Of a stretch of 42,021 nucleotides of DNA, positions 8,372 through 16,136 are shown one piece after another (within the stretch, counting starts at the first letter, position 1; the number at the start of each line of letters is the position of its first letter). Under the pieces are notes generated by a model that did no database searches, was not told the DNA's origin, and saw nothing but the letters and a program-made list of their open reading frames with translations. This stretch comes from 66-474 sp035688305 (GTDB taxonomy: Bacteria; Pseudomonadota; Gammaproteobacteria; Xanthomonadales; Rhodanobacteraceae), in the NCBI GenBank assembly GCA_035688305.1, contig DASSNC010000033.1, positions 1-42,021 of the forward strand, read 5' to 3'. Made by a program: the position numbers and the translations under genes.

Positions 8372-8962
8372 CTAGCTGAACGAGACTTTGGGTGCCTCGC
8401 GCTTGGCCGGATCGTCGATCTCGAGCTGTTGCGCCGGGCTGAAGCCGAACGGTCCGGCGATCAGGGTCGAGGGGAACACCTGGACCTTGTTGTTGTAGTT
8501 CATCACCGAGTCGTTGTAGGCCTGGCGCGAGAACGCGACGCGGTTTTCGGTGGAGGTGAGCTCCTCCGACAACTGCATCATGTTCTGGTTGGCCTTCAGG
8601 TCCGGGTAGGCCTCGCTGACCGCGAACAGGCGACCCAGCGCCTGGGTCAGCTGGTTCTCGCTGCCGGACAGCTTCTTCATGGCCTCCGGATCGCCCGGCT
8701 GCGCTTTCGCGGCGGCCAGCCCGCTCACGGCCGCAGTGCGCGCCTGCGTGACCGCTTCGAGGGTCTCGCGCTCGTGCGCAAGGTATCCTTTGGCAGTCTC
8801 GACCAGGTTCGGGATGAGGTCGTGGCGGCGGGTCAGTTGCACGTCGATTTGCGCGAACGCGTTCTTGTACGCGTTGCGCGAGGTGACCAAGCCGTTGTAG
8901 ATCGCAATCAGGTAAATCACAATGATGGCGATGATGATCAGGAAAATGATCAGACCCGTCAT
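8372..8962 (-). CDS. lemA: LemA family protein
   Basis: A 196-residue LemA protein: one N-terminal membrane helix (about 2-24) and a coiled-coil-rich periplasmic helical bundle. The family blocks YNGLVTSRNAYKNAFAQIDV, RRHDLIPNLVETAKGY and FSRQAYNDSVMNYNNKV are all visible. The function of LemA is not settled; it commonly lies beside HtpX-like or TPM-domain membrane proteins, as here. I chose the ATG at 8962 because AAGGAG (8974-8969) lies six bases before it; an in-frame ATG ten codons upstream lacks such a site. It is the first gene of a lemA-M48 unit. Confidence 0.92.
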   Translation of the reverse strand: MTGLIIFLIIIAIIVIYLIAIYNGLVTSRNAYKNAFAQIDVQLTRRHDLIPNLVETAKGYLAHERETLEAVTQARTAAVSGLAAAKAQPGDPEAMKKLSGSENQLTQALGRLFAVSEAYPDLKANQNMMQLSEELTSTENRVAFSRQAYNDSVMNYNNKVQVFPSTLIAGPFGFSPAQQLEIDDPAKREAPKVSFS

Positions 8963-9137
8963 TGTCGTCTCCTTCGTAAAAAGATTGGCCAAGGCAGCTG
9001 CGGTAGAACGTCAGGCCACGAATGCCCAGATTCAAGGTCGTGGCCGTCGCGGTCACCGCGAGGCTTGATGGTTGGCGCCTGCCGGCCAACCCGCCATTGC
9101 AACGATCAGGATGATCGCACAACAATTCGAGCATAGC

Positions 9138-10412
9138 ATGCGTGTATTCGCTTTCTGCGCAGGCGTGGCCTGCGTGTTGTTCACGGGTGTAGCCACCGCC
9201 GCACCCGAGCCGCCGCCGGTGGCCGTGCGCACAAGCGCACCGGCGCGCCTGCCGGCGGCGCAAGTCACCGCGGCGCTCAAGGATTACAACCACTGGCTCG
9301 ACCAGCTGGCCGCGCAAGACCGCACCGCCGGGCTCGCCACTGCGGTGATCGTCGACGACAAGCTGCGCTACCAGCGCACGCTCGGCTACGCCGATGCCAC
9401 GACCGGCGAAAGGGTCAAACCCGACACCGTGTTCCGCGTGGCTTCGCTGTCCAAGGCGTTCGCGACCGCGCTGACCGGCCTGCTGGTACGGCAGGACGTG
9501 ATGTCCTGGGACACCCGCCTCGTCAGCGTGCTGCCGTTCTTCAAACTGCAGAGCGCCAACGCCTCGCAGTCCGCCACGGTGCGCGACATCCTCAGCCAGA
9601 GCAGCGGTTTGCCCTACCACGCCTACGACAACCTGCTCGCCGATGGCGTGCCCTACCGGGAGCTCGAACGCAAGCTCGATAGCGTGCCGCTGCGCTGTGA
9701 CCCGGGTGCCTGCTATGGCTACCAGAACGTCGCGTTCTCGCTGATCAGCGACGTGATCCACGCCAAGACCGGGCAGTTCTTCATCAAACTGGTCGACCGC
9801 TACCTGTTCGTTCCGCTCGGCATGACCACGGCCAGTTACGGGCGCGACGGGCTGGAGTCCAGCCGCAGCTGGGCGCGCCCGCACTACCAACATGGCGGCC
9901 ACTGGATCGCCTACGAGCCCAACGACAACTTCTATGTGCCGGCAGCAGCCGGCGTCAACGCCAGCATCCGCGACATGGAGCAATGGCTGATTGCGCAGAT
10001 GGGGGGCCGCCCGACGGTCCTGCCGCAGGCACTGCTGGAAGTGTTGCACGCACCGGTCGTCGACACCCCCGGCGAACGTTTCGTGTCGAACTGGCGGCGC
10101 GCACGCGTCAGCAAGGCGTCCTACGCGCTGGGCTGGCGAACCTACGATTACGCCGGGCACACCCTCATCTTCCACGCCGGTGCAGTCAAGGGCTACCGCG
10201 CGATGATCGGATTCTTTCCCGAGTACCACGTTGGCGCCGTCGTGATGTGGAATTGCGAGGATGGCGCCCCGGCCGGCCTGATGCCGATGCTGTTCGACGC
10301 GCTGCTCGGCCTGCCGCACCAGGACTGGTCGGCCCTGGACAACTACAAGCCCGGCCATGCGCACAAGTCCACCCGCCACCACGCACGGCCGGCGCATCGA
10401 CGAAATGACTGA
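9138..10412 (+). CDS. Exported serine hydrolase, beta-lactamase/EstB fold
   Basis: A 424-residue enzyme of the class C beta-lactamase/penicillin-binding-protein-like family, which includes esterases and D-amino-peptidases. The signal peptide at 1-22 ends in ATAA. Catalytic motifs are SLSK (103-106, nucleophile Ser103), YQN (195-197, the YxN motif) and HAG (346-348, in place of KTG), a combination more typical of esterase-like members than of true beta-lactamases. The C-terminus is short and His/Arg-rich. The chosen ATG gives a clean signal peptide; ATGs at 9111 and 9072 are in frame and possible. It is divergent from lemA and convergent with the TonB-domain gene. Substrate unknown. Confidence 0.85.
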   Translation: MRVFAFCAGVACVLFTGVATAAPEPPPVAVRTSAPARLPAAQVTAALKDYNHWLDQLAAQDRTAGLATAVIVDDKLRYQRTLGYADATTGERVKPDTVFRVASLSKAFATALTGLLVRQDVMSWDTRLVSVLPFFKLQSANASQSATVRDILSQSSGLPYHAYDNLLADGVPYRELERKLDSVPLRCDPGACYGYQNVAFSLISDVIHAKTGQFFIKLVDRYLFVPLGMTTASYGRDGLESSRSWARPHYQHGGHWIAYEPNDNFYVPAAAGVNASIRDMEQWLIAQMGGRPTVLPQALLEVLHAPVVDTPGERFVSNWRRARVSKASYALGWRTYDYAGHTLIFHAGAVKGYRAMIGFFPEYHVGAVVMWNCEDGAPAGLMPMLFDALLGLPHQDWSALDNYKPGHAHKSTRHHARPAHRRND

Positions 10413-10553
10413 ATTCAGGCAGCGGCGGCCTTGCTCCATCGCACGCCGCCGACATCAATCAGGCGGCGCCTGGCCTGCGCACGACGCGTTATTCGCGCGG
10501 ACTTCTTGCCGGCTCGCAAGTATCCGGACAATGCCTTGCGCAATGTCCGTGAC

Positions 10554-10586
10554 GCGGTACGCGATGCCGACGGCATCGCGTACCGC
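10554..10586. terminator. 15-bp perfect hairpin between convergent genes
   Basis: GCGGTACGCGATGCC (10554-10568) pairs exactly with 10572-10586 around a 3-nt loop. It lies between the stop codons of two convergent genes, 12 bp from the TonB-domain stop. No T-run follows on either strand, so it is a barrier or processing hairpin rather than a classical intrinsic terminator. Confidence 0.45.
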
Positions 10587-10598
10587 AACCGCGGAACG

Positions 10599-11696
10599 TC
10601 AAAGCTTGAACTCGATCCGACGTTGCACCACCGCGGCCACTGCCCGGCCATTCTGCATGGCCGGCTCGAACTTCGAGTGTTCGATGGCGTCGATGGCAGC
10701 CCGGTCGAATACGTGCCGCGGCGACGAGTCGACGACATGCGCGTTGGCCACCGTACCTTCGGCCGTCACCGTGAACTCCACGGTCACGTAGCCACCGGAA
10801 ATCTGGTTGCGCGCGGCTTGCACCGGGTACTGCGCCGCCGCCATCCTGACAACCTTGACGCCGTGCGACTCACCTGACGGTTTCGGCGCAGGCGTCGGTG
10901 CCGCTGCAACGGCCCGCGGAGCCGGATGGCTGGCTGCCGCAACCTTCGCAGCTTCCGCCGCCGCAGCTGCAGCCTTGGCGGCGGCAGCGTCCTGCGCGGC
11001 CTTCGCCTCTGCCGCCTGCCTGGCGGCTTCCTGCTGCGCGACTTGCTGCAGTTGCTGCTGCTGCTGGCGGGCCTGCAGTTTCTTTTGTGCATCCAGCTTG
11101 GAACGCAACAGGGTCAAGGTGTAATTGGACGGATCGGCCACGCTCAGGAGTTCAATTTCGCGACTGGCTTCATCGAAATTGTTCTGCGAAATGGCGGACT
11201 CGACATCCGGAACACCAAACGGGAACGTTTCACGCAAGGCATCCTTGGCCACCTGATTGTTGGGATCCTTGGCAAGTACAGCTTCGTAGTACTCCATGGC
11301 GTTGTCGCCCGCCGGTGCCACCACGCGATGCTGGCTGTAGGCGTCGCGCGCGGCAGACAACAACGCGGAAACGCTCATCGATTCCAACTTGGCCTTGGTT
11401 GCGGCCGCCTGCTTGGCGGCCAGTGCCCCCGCTTGCGCGGCGGGCGTTGCTGCGGCGGCGCTCGAAGCACTCGCCGCCGGCACCGCTGCCGGCAATGCCG
11501 CCGGTGCCGAGGCTTTGGGATTAGTGGCCGAAGTTGCCGGCTGGGCGCTGCCCGGAGCGGTAGTCGCGGGCGTCTGCTGTCCCTTGCCGCAACCGGTAAG
11601 CAGCAACACCATGCCCGTCACCACCATGGCGCCACGCAGGGCGGAGGACACCCCCGACGGCACCGGAACGGAATGTTTGGATGCGAAAGTGATCAT
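10599..11696 (-). CDS. TonB C-terminal domain protein with lipobox
   Basis: A 365-residue protein ending in a TonB C-terminal domain (about 280-365; GGYVTVEFTVTAEGTVANAH, FDRAAIDAIEHSKFEP). TonB proteins pass proton-motive energy to outer-membrane receptors. Unlike classical TonB, the N-terminal hydrophobic segment (24-35) ends in LTGC with Cys36, a lipobox followed by Gly, so the protein may be a lipoprotein. A Pro/Ala-rich linker, a TPR-like helical region (about 110-210) and a Gln/Ala-rich coiled coil (about 210-265) follow. I chose the ATG at 11696, which has AGGTGG just upstream; an upstream ATG at 11759 would push the signal inward. No exbB or exbD is in the window. Domain call firm, lipidation inferred. 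Confidence 0.82.
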   Translation of the reverse strand: MITFASKHSVPVPSGVSSALRGAMVVTGMVLLLTGCGKGQQTPATTAPGSAQPATSATNPKASAPAALPAAVPAASASSAAAATPAAQAGALAAKQAAATKAKLESMSVSALLSAARDAYSQHRVVAPAGDNAMEYYEAVLAKDPNNQVAKDALRETFPFGVPDVESAISQNNFDEASREIELLSVADPSNYTLTLLRSKLDAQKKLQARQQQQQLQQVAQQEAARQAAEAKAAQDAAAAKAAAAAAEAAKVAAASHPAPRAVAAAPTPAPKPSGESHGVKVVRMAAAQYPVQAARNQISGGYVTVEFTVTAEGTVANAHVVDSSPRHVFDRAAIDAIEHSKFEPAMQNGRAVAAVVQRRIEFKL

Positions 11697-12193
11697 GCGC
11701 CACCTGTGTGCAAAAGTGATGGATTTCCCCCGGTCATTGTCATGCACAAACCGTTCCACAACACGCTTTTCATGCGGACGTTACAAAAGTTCGCGGTAGC
11801 GGTATCCATCGGGATGTGACGGACTCGACACTCCGGCCGGAATGCGGCGCAGGACCAATGCGCGATCCGGTTCCAATCAAGCGCGCATCAGTGGGCTGAT
11901 GAAAAGCAACCGGCCAGTGCGGACCATGGACGACTCGCCGCCGATCAGGCAGCAGGCGCTTGATCCGAAGCAGCGGAATCCGGACAAGTGCCGGCCCCGG
12001 CGCCTCGAAAAAATGCAGTCCTGCACTTTGTCGGCAACCCGCCTTTTCGGCAGCCTGTTAAAACGGAGAGCCCCGGGGTCACCGGGGCCAACGTCTGAAC
12101 CTTTTGCCCGCGAACTCCTCGCGCTGGGCACCGCGAGGAGGGCAGGCTTTTCATTATTGAATGTGTTGAAGCGAACAGCAGTACAGCTCGTGC
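11697..12193. other. Gap between TonB-domain gene and metJ
   Basis: This 497-bp stretch has no gene I can support. It must hold the promoter of the TonB-domain gene; I could not pick a convincing -35/-10 pair. Its right half holds two hairpins downstream of the metJ-like gene (12070-12088 and 12115-12140). Confidence 0.5.
12070..12140 (-). terminator. Two hairpins downstream of the metJ-like gene
   Basis: A 9-bp stem pairs 12115-12123 with 12132-12140. A 7-bp GC stem pairs 12070-12076 with 12082-12088 and, read on the minus strand, is followed by TCTCCGTTTT. They lie 54 and 106 nt after the metJ-like stop. The T-run is short and offset, so intrinsic termination is only a suggestion. Confidence 0.35.
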
Positions 12194-12502
12194 TTACTTC
12201 TTCGCCTTCGGCTTCGACTTTGCCTTCGCCTTGGTCTTGCTGGCGCGCGCGGTCTTGGCCATCACGGCCTTCTTCGCAGTGCGCTTGCGCGCAGTCTTCT
12301 TGGCCGCCGGCTTGCGAGCCGGTTTCTTCTTGGCCGCGGCCTTGCGCGCCGACTTCTTTGCAGCAGTCTTGCGGGCCGGCTTCTTCGCGGCAGTCTTGCG
12401 GGCCGTCGCAGTTTTCGCCTTGGCGGATTTGCGGACGGTTTTCTTGGCCGCCTTCTTGGCGGGTTTCTTTGCAGCCTTCTTCGCAGCTTTCTTGATAGCC
12501 AT
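12194..12502 (-). CDS. Possible internally started H1-like tail protein
   Basis: In frame with the MetJ fusion, the ATG at 12502 (codon 79) would give a 102-residue, wholly basic Lys/Ala-rich protein starting MAIKKAAKK, which resembles free-standing histone-H1-like proteins. GAGGAG (12520-12515) lies 12 nt upstream, rather far but usable. This is an alternative product, not a separate gene. An annotation pipeline might choose this start and so miss the MetJ part. Confidence 0.3.
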   Translation of the reverse strand: MAIKKAAKKAAKKPAKKAAKKTVRKSAKAKTATARKTAAKKPARKTAAKKSARKAAAKKKPARKPAAKKTARKRTAKKAVMAKTARASKTKAKAKSKPKAKK

Positions 12503-12736
12503 GGTTCGTCTCAGCTCCTCATCAGTTGGCAGTGGTTGCCCAGTGAACGCATGCAGAAACGCCTCGCACAACAGGTCGCTGTTTGTGGCGTGCCGCAAGT
12601 TGGACACTTGACGACGTGTGCGCTCGTCGGAAAGCAGCCGAAGGACATGGACCGGAATCGATACGGTGATTTTCCGAACCCTCTCGGATTTGTGACCGTG
12701 GTCGATGTACGGCTTTATGTACCTGGCAGTCGGCAT
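12194..12736 (-). CDS. metJ: MetJ repressor fused to a Lys/Ala-rich histone-H1-like tail
   Basis: A 180-residue two-part protein. Residues 4-76 align from memory almost without gaps to E. coli MetJ, the S-adenosylmethionine-dependent repressor of methionine genes. They include the DNA-binding ribbon KITVSIP (22-28), DERTRRQVSNLRHATNS (37-53) and LLCEAFLHAFTGQPLP (55-70), where the corepressor binds. E. coli MetJ then continues with an acidic C-terminal helix. Here residues 79-180 are instead a tail of AAKK, PAKK, TAAKKPARK-type repeats without a single Asp or Glu, like bacterial histone-H1-like or AlgP-type tails. An internal ATG (codon 79, position 12502) could also start a free tail. Candidate met boxes lie upstream at 12896-12911. 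MetJ identity is firm, the role of the tail inferred. Confidence 0.88.
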   Translation of the reverse strand: MPTARYIKPYIDHGHKSERVRKITVSIPVHVLRLLSDERTRRQVSNLRHATNSDLLCEAFLHAFTGQPLPTDEELRRTMAIKKAAKKAAKKPAKKAAKKTVRKSAKAKTATARKTAAKKPARKTAAKKSARKAAAKKKPARKPAAKKTARKRTAKKAVMAKTARASKTKAKAKSKPKAKK

Positions 12737-13192
12737 GTTTCCCGTCGTGCTACATGTCGTCGGGCGGAACGCTAGCCCCGCGCAATCGTGGTGTCAACGA
12801 GTTTTTGCAGCAGTTGAAATCGTCGCGCGTGCCTTGCCCCGCCCCCCGGACACGCATTCAACGCCAGTTGCCACCACCGCAGTGCATCACGTCACGGACG
12901 TATAGACGTCCATATCCACTTTGGCGCCAACACCCCGCCCGCATCCGCAGCCCGCATGGATGCTTGAGTTCGCGCCAACACCGCGACAACGACGCGCAAG
13001 CGTGTCACACGCAAGGGGACTCAACACGAACACGCCTCCGGGAAGCCGACGGCGAACGCCAGGGCCAGCTGAACCCGCGACAAACCGGTGCGAAAGTTTT
13101 TTTGCACACGCCGGCCACATGGCCGCTCGCGACACCCGAATTGCGTTCGAACGTCGCTTCACCGCACCTGCGCGCAACGGCCCCGTACGTCT
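12737..13192. other. Promoter region of metJ and gcvH 3' flank
   Basis: The 456-bp gap between gcvH and the metJ-like gene holds no gene I can support. It contains the met-box pair at 12896-12911 and a T7 run near 13101-13107. On the minus strand, TATACG inside the met-box pair could serve as a -10 element, which would let MetJ block its own promoter. Confidence 0.5.
12896..12911 (-). promoter_or_regulatory. Candidate tandem met boxes (MetJ operator)
   Basis: Two adjacent 8-mers, GGACGTAT and AGACGTCC, match the met box AGACGTCT at 6 and 7 of 8 positions. MetJ binds tandem met boxes as adjacent dimers, at least two boxes being needed. They lie 160 bp upstream of the metJ-like start, so autoregulation is the natural reading. 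Matches were found by eye. Confidence 0.5.
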
Positions 13193-13588
13193 TCAATGCT
13201 CGTCGTTCTCGGCCAGTTCGGCGTATTCGTCCGCGCTCAGCAACGCATCGAACTCGTCGGCATCGTCGATCTTCACGACGAACAACCAACCATCACCATA
13301 GGCATCTTCGTTGATCGTTTCGGGCTTGTCGGCAAGTGCATCGTTCACTTCCAGCACTTCGCCGCTGATCGGCGCGTAGATGTCAGATGCGGCCTTCACC
13401 GATTCGACCACCGCGCAACCATTTCCCGCTTCGACACGATCACCCACCTTGGGCAATTCCACGTACACCAGATCGCCCAGCAATTCCTGGGCGTGGTCGG
13501 AAATGCCAACCCGCGCCTTGCCGTCTTCTTCCACGCGCGCCCACTCGTGGGACTTCTGGAATTTGAGATCGCCGGGTATTTCGCTCAT
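13193..13588 (-). CDS. gcvH: Glycine cleavage system H protein
   Basis: A 131-residue lipoyl carrier that shuttles the aminomethyl group between the P, T and L proteins of glycine cleavage. The lipoylation motif ESVKAASD puts the modified lysine at residue 65. The start MSEIPGDLKF and the acidic C-terminus match the family, as does the length. The ATG at 13588 is preceded by AAGGA at good spacing. It lies 185 bp downstream of gcvT on the same strand, with the repeat element 13671-13787 in between. gcvP is not in the window. Confidence 0.96.
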   Translation of the reverse strand: MSEIPGDLKFQKSHEWARVEEDGKARVGISDHAQELLGDLVYVELPKVGDRVEAGNGCAVVESVKAASDIYAPISGEVLEVNDALADKPETINEDAYGDGWLFVVKIDDADEFDALLSADEYAELAENDEH

Positions 13589-13670
13589 GACAGGTTTCCT
13601 TGGCTGCTCGGTGAGTGGGGAATTCTACCTACAACTGGCGGGCGCGACTGTCGGCCGTCCCCGTCCAATC

Positions 13671-13787
13671 GAACCGCTGAAGAATCGTCACGAGCGAAGG
13701 CGGATTGCGCAACGCCGACCAGATCGGCAGGACTGCCGATCTGAACGCCGCAGGCGGCCAGTAGCGCAGCAAATTATCCAGGGGTTT
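13671..13787. repeat. Dispersed repeat copy 1, at the gcvT stop codon
   Basis: It begins GAACCGCTGAAGAATCGTC and ends GCGCAGCAAATTATCCAGG..., matching the two ends of the longer element at 28300-28440 (GAACCGTTGAAGAACCGTC ... GCGCAGCAGGTTATTCAACG). The interior differs and here contains an 11-bp perfect hairpin (13720-13730 with 13733-13743). The gcvT stop codon (TAA, 13776-13774) lies inside the repeat end. Confidence 0.65.
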
Positions 13788-14886
13788 GGACCCCGTCGCA
13801 TGCCTTGCCGTCGCGGACAAACGGATACTTCACCACGCGCAGCGGCAGCTCGCGTCCGCGGATGTCAACGTGCAGGTTGTCATGCGCGCCAGCCGGTACC
13901 CGCGCGAAGCCGATCGCCTTGCCCAGCGTCGGCGAGAAGATGCCCGACAGGATCTCGCCGTCGCCGGCGGGCGTCAACACCCGCTGCCCGTGGCGCAACA
14001 CGCCCTTGTCGTCCAGCACCACGCCGATCAGTTCGCGCGGTACACCCGCGTGCTTTTGCGCTTCCAATGCAGCGCGACCGATGAAGTCACGCCCCTCATC
14101 CAGCGACACCGTCCACGCGAGCCCCGCCTCCCATGGCGTGATGTCTTCGTCCATGTCCTGCCCGTAAAGGTTCATCCCGGCTTCGAGGCGCAACGTGTCA
14201 CGCGCGCCGAGACCCGCCGGATGCACGCCGGCAGCGTGCAGCGCGTTCCACAGTGCGACCGCGTGCTGCTCCGGCACGATGATCTCGAAGCCGTCTTCGC
14301 CGGTGTAACCGGTGCGGGCCACGAACAGTGGCATGTCGTCCGGACCCCGCGCGTTAGTGGCGACAAACTTGCCCAGCTTTTCCACGCGCTCGCGGTCGCC
14401 TGGATGCAGCAGTTCCAGCACCTTGGCGCGAGCGTTGGGACCTTGCACCGCGATCATCGCCAGCTCGGTGCGCTCGGCCACCGTCACGCCGAATGCGGCC
14501 GCCTGCTTTTCGATCCACGCAAGGTCCTTGTCGCGGGTGGCCGCGTTCACCACGGTGCGGAAGAAGTCTTCCGCCAGAAAATACGTGATCAAATCGTCGA
14601 TCACCCCACCACGCTCGTTGAGCATGCACGAGTACAACGCCTTGCCCGGTTTCTTCAACTTGTCGATGCCGTTGGCGAGCAGGTGACGCAGGAATTCGCG
14701 GCAGCGTGCACCGTGCAGGTCGACCACGGTCATGTGTGAAACGTCGAACATGCCGGCGTCCCGGCGCACCGCGTGGTGCTCCTCGATCTGCGAACCGTAA
14801 TGCAGCGGCATGTCCCAACCGCCGAAATCGACCATCTTCGCGCCCGCGGCGCGGTGGGTGGCATTGAGCATGGTCTGTTTGGTCAT
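13774..14886 (-). CDS. gcvT: Glycine cleavage system T protein (aminomethyltransferase)
   Basis: A 370-residue aminomethyltransferase that transfers the methylene group from H-protein-bound aminomethyl-lipoate to tetrahydrofolate and releases ammonia. Family blocks include MVDFGGWDMPLHYGSQIEEH, FDVSHM, the GYTGEDGFEI segment and LGARDTLRLEAGMNLYGQD. I chose ATG 14886 (MTKQTMLNATHRA), which matches the family start; a TTG eight codons upstream is in frame but unlikely. The last codons and stop fall in the end of a dispersed repeat. It is divergent from the MCE transport operon; GATAAT at 14922-14917 may be its -10 element. Confidence 0.95.
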   Translation of the reverse strand: MTKQTMLNATHRAAGAKMVDFGGWDMPLHYGSQIEEHHAVRRDAGMFDVSHMTVVDLHGARCREFLRHLLANGIDKLKKPGKALYSCMLNERGGVIDDLITYFLAEDFFRTVVNAATRDKDLAWIEKQAAAFGVTVAERTELAMIAVQGPNARAKVLELLHPGDRERVEKLGKFVATNARGPDDMPLFVARTGYTGEDGFEIIVPEQHAVALWNALHAAGVHPAGLGARDTLRLEAGMNLYGQDMDEDITPWEAGLAWTVSLDEGRDFIGRAALEAQKHAGVPRELIGVVLDDKGVLRHGQRVLTPAGDGEILSGIFSPTLGKAIGFARVPAGAHDNLHVDIRGRELPLRVVKYPFVRDGKACDGVQTPG

Positions 14887-14978
14887 GGCGATATCCGGGC
14901 GGGGTTGCAATCAGGCATTATCGCCGCGCGGACGCCGCATCGCGAGCACCGCCGGCGTGCCGCTGCTAGATTGCGCGA

Positions 14979-16136
14979 ATGGATCGCCCGACGCCGTCGC
15001 CCGGCATTGTGGAATGGCTGCCGCTGCCGGGAACCGGAGAAAACGTCCTGCGCTTCACCGGCGACTGGACGCTTGCGTATTTCGCAGACCTTGAAGCGCA
15101 ACTGGATGCGCTGAAGCCGGCGCTGCCGGAAACACCCGATGTCGACTTCAACGATATCGGCCGCATCGATACCGCAGGCGCCGGGCTGATCGCGGTGGCG
15201 CTCGGCCCGAAGTGCCTGCAATGGTTGGCCGAGCATGACAAGGACGTGCCGCAGGAGCTGCGCGCCCTGCTGGATACCGTCAGCGAGGCGGTCGCCGAGA
15301 TCTATGCGCACCGGCCGCCGCCGCGCCGCAACTTCGGATTCGTGGACATGCTGGCCGACGTCGGTGGCAGCGTCGTCCATATTCGCGAACTCGGGTTCAA
15401 GCTGCTCGGCTTCATCGGCGTGACCCTGGAAACACTGGTGCGCAACCTCTGGCGCCCGCGGCGCTGGCGCATCACGTCCCTGGTCGCGCACATGGAACAA
15501 ACCGGCCTGGATGCGGTGCCGATCGTCATGTTGCTGTCGTTCCTGATCGGGGCGGTGATCGCCTTTCTCGGCGCCACCGCCCTGCAACGTTACGGTGCCA
15601 CCCTGTTCACGGTTGACCTGGTCTCCTACTCGTTCCTGCGCGAGCTGGGCGTGCTGCTGACCGCGATCATCCTGGCCGGTCGCACCGCCAGCGCCTTCAC
15701 TGCGCAAATCGGCTCGATGAAGATCGGTGAGGAAGTCGACGCGATGCGCACCATGGGCCTGGACCCGATTGAACTGCTGGTGCTGCCACGGCTGATTGCG
15801 CTGATCCTGGTGACGCCGATGCTGACCTTCCTGGCAACGCTGGCCGGAGTGATCGGTGGCCTGCTGGTGTGCTGGTTCGCGCTGGACATCTCGCCGGCGA
15901 TGTTCGTGTCGGTGTTCCAGACCGACACCCCGCTGCACTATCTCTGGCTGGGGCTGGCCAAGGCCCCGATTTTCGCTTTCCTGATCGCGGTGATCGGCTG
16001 CCTGGAAGGCTTCAAGGTCAAGGGCAGCGCGCAGTCGGTCGGCGAGCGCACCACCTCCAGCGTGGTGCAGTCGATCTTCCTGGTGATCGTGGTCGACGCG
16101 CTGGCCGCGTTGTTCTACATGGAGATGGGCTGGTGA
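14979..16136 (+). CDS. MlaE-type lipid ABC transporter permease with N-terminal STAS domain
   Basis: A 385-residue permease of MCE-type phospholipid transporters. Residues 1-95 form a STAS-like domain, with the DFNDIGRIDTAGAGLIAVAL strand-helix unit, corresponding to a fused MlaB. The MlaE domain follows with about five membrane helices between 165 and 383 and the conserved loop IGSMKIGEEVDAMRTMGLDP that docks to the ATPase. It starts an operon of four genes whose second gene overlaps it by four bases (GTGA). It probably moves lipids between inner and outer membrane; direction and substrate cannot be read from sequence. Confidence 0.9.
   Translation: MDRPTPSPGIVEWLPLPGTGENVLRFTGDWTLAYFADLEAQLDALKPALPETPDVDFNDIGRIDTAGAGLIAVALGPKCLQWLAEHDKDVPQELRALLDTVSEAVAEIYAHRPPPRRNFGFVDMLADVGGSVVHIRELGFKLLGFIGVTLETLVRNLWRPRRWRITSLVAHMEQTGLDAVPIVMLLSFLIGAVIAFLGATALQRYGATLFTVDLVSYSFLRELGVLLTAIILAGRTASAFTAQIGSMKIGEEVDAMRTMGLDPIELLVLPRLIALILVTPMLTFLATLAGVIGGLLVCWFALDISPAMFVSVFQTDTPLHYLWLGLAKAPIFAFLIAVIGCLEGFKVKGSAQSVGERTTSSVVQSIFLVIVVDALAALFYMEMGW

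Noticed and set aside
6401..9136. Plus-strand open frame of 911 codons over the M48 and lemA genes
   Set aside because: It is a shadow of two well-supported minus-strand genes. Long stop-free antisense frames are common at this GC content.
7773..10439. Minus-strand open frame of 888 codons spanning lemA and the serine hydrolase
   Set aside because: It overlaps three real genes in wrong frames and shows no family motif.
13085..13115. Intrinsic terminator at the T7 run downstream of gcvH
   Set aside because: The T-run is on the plus strand, while gcvH is transcribed on the minus strand, and no stable stem precedes it.
15869..16132. Upstream extension of the MlaF ATPase frame
   Set aside because: These codons lie inside the permease gene. 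The GTG at 16133 in a GTGA overlap is the natural start.
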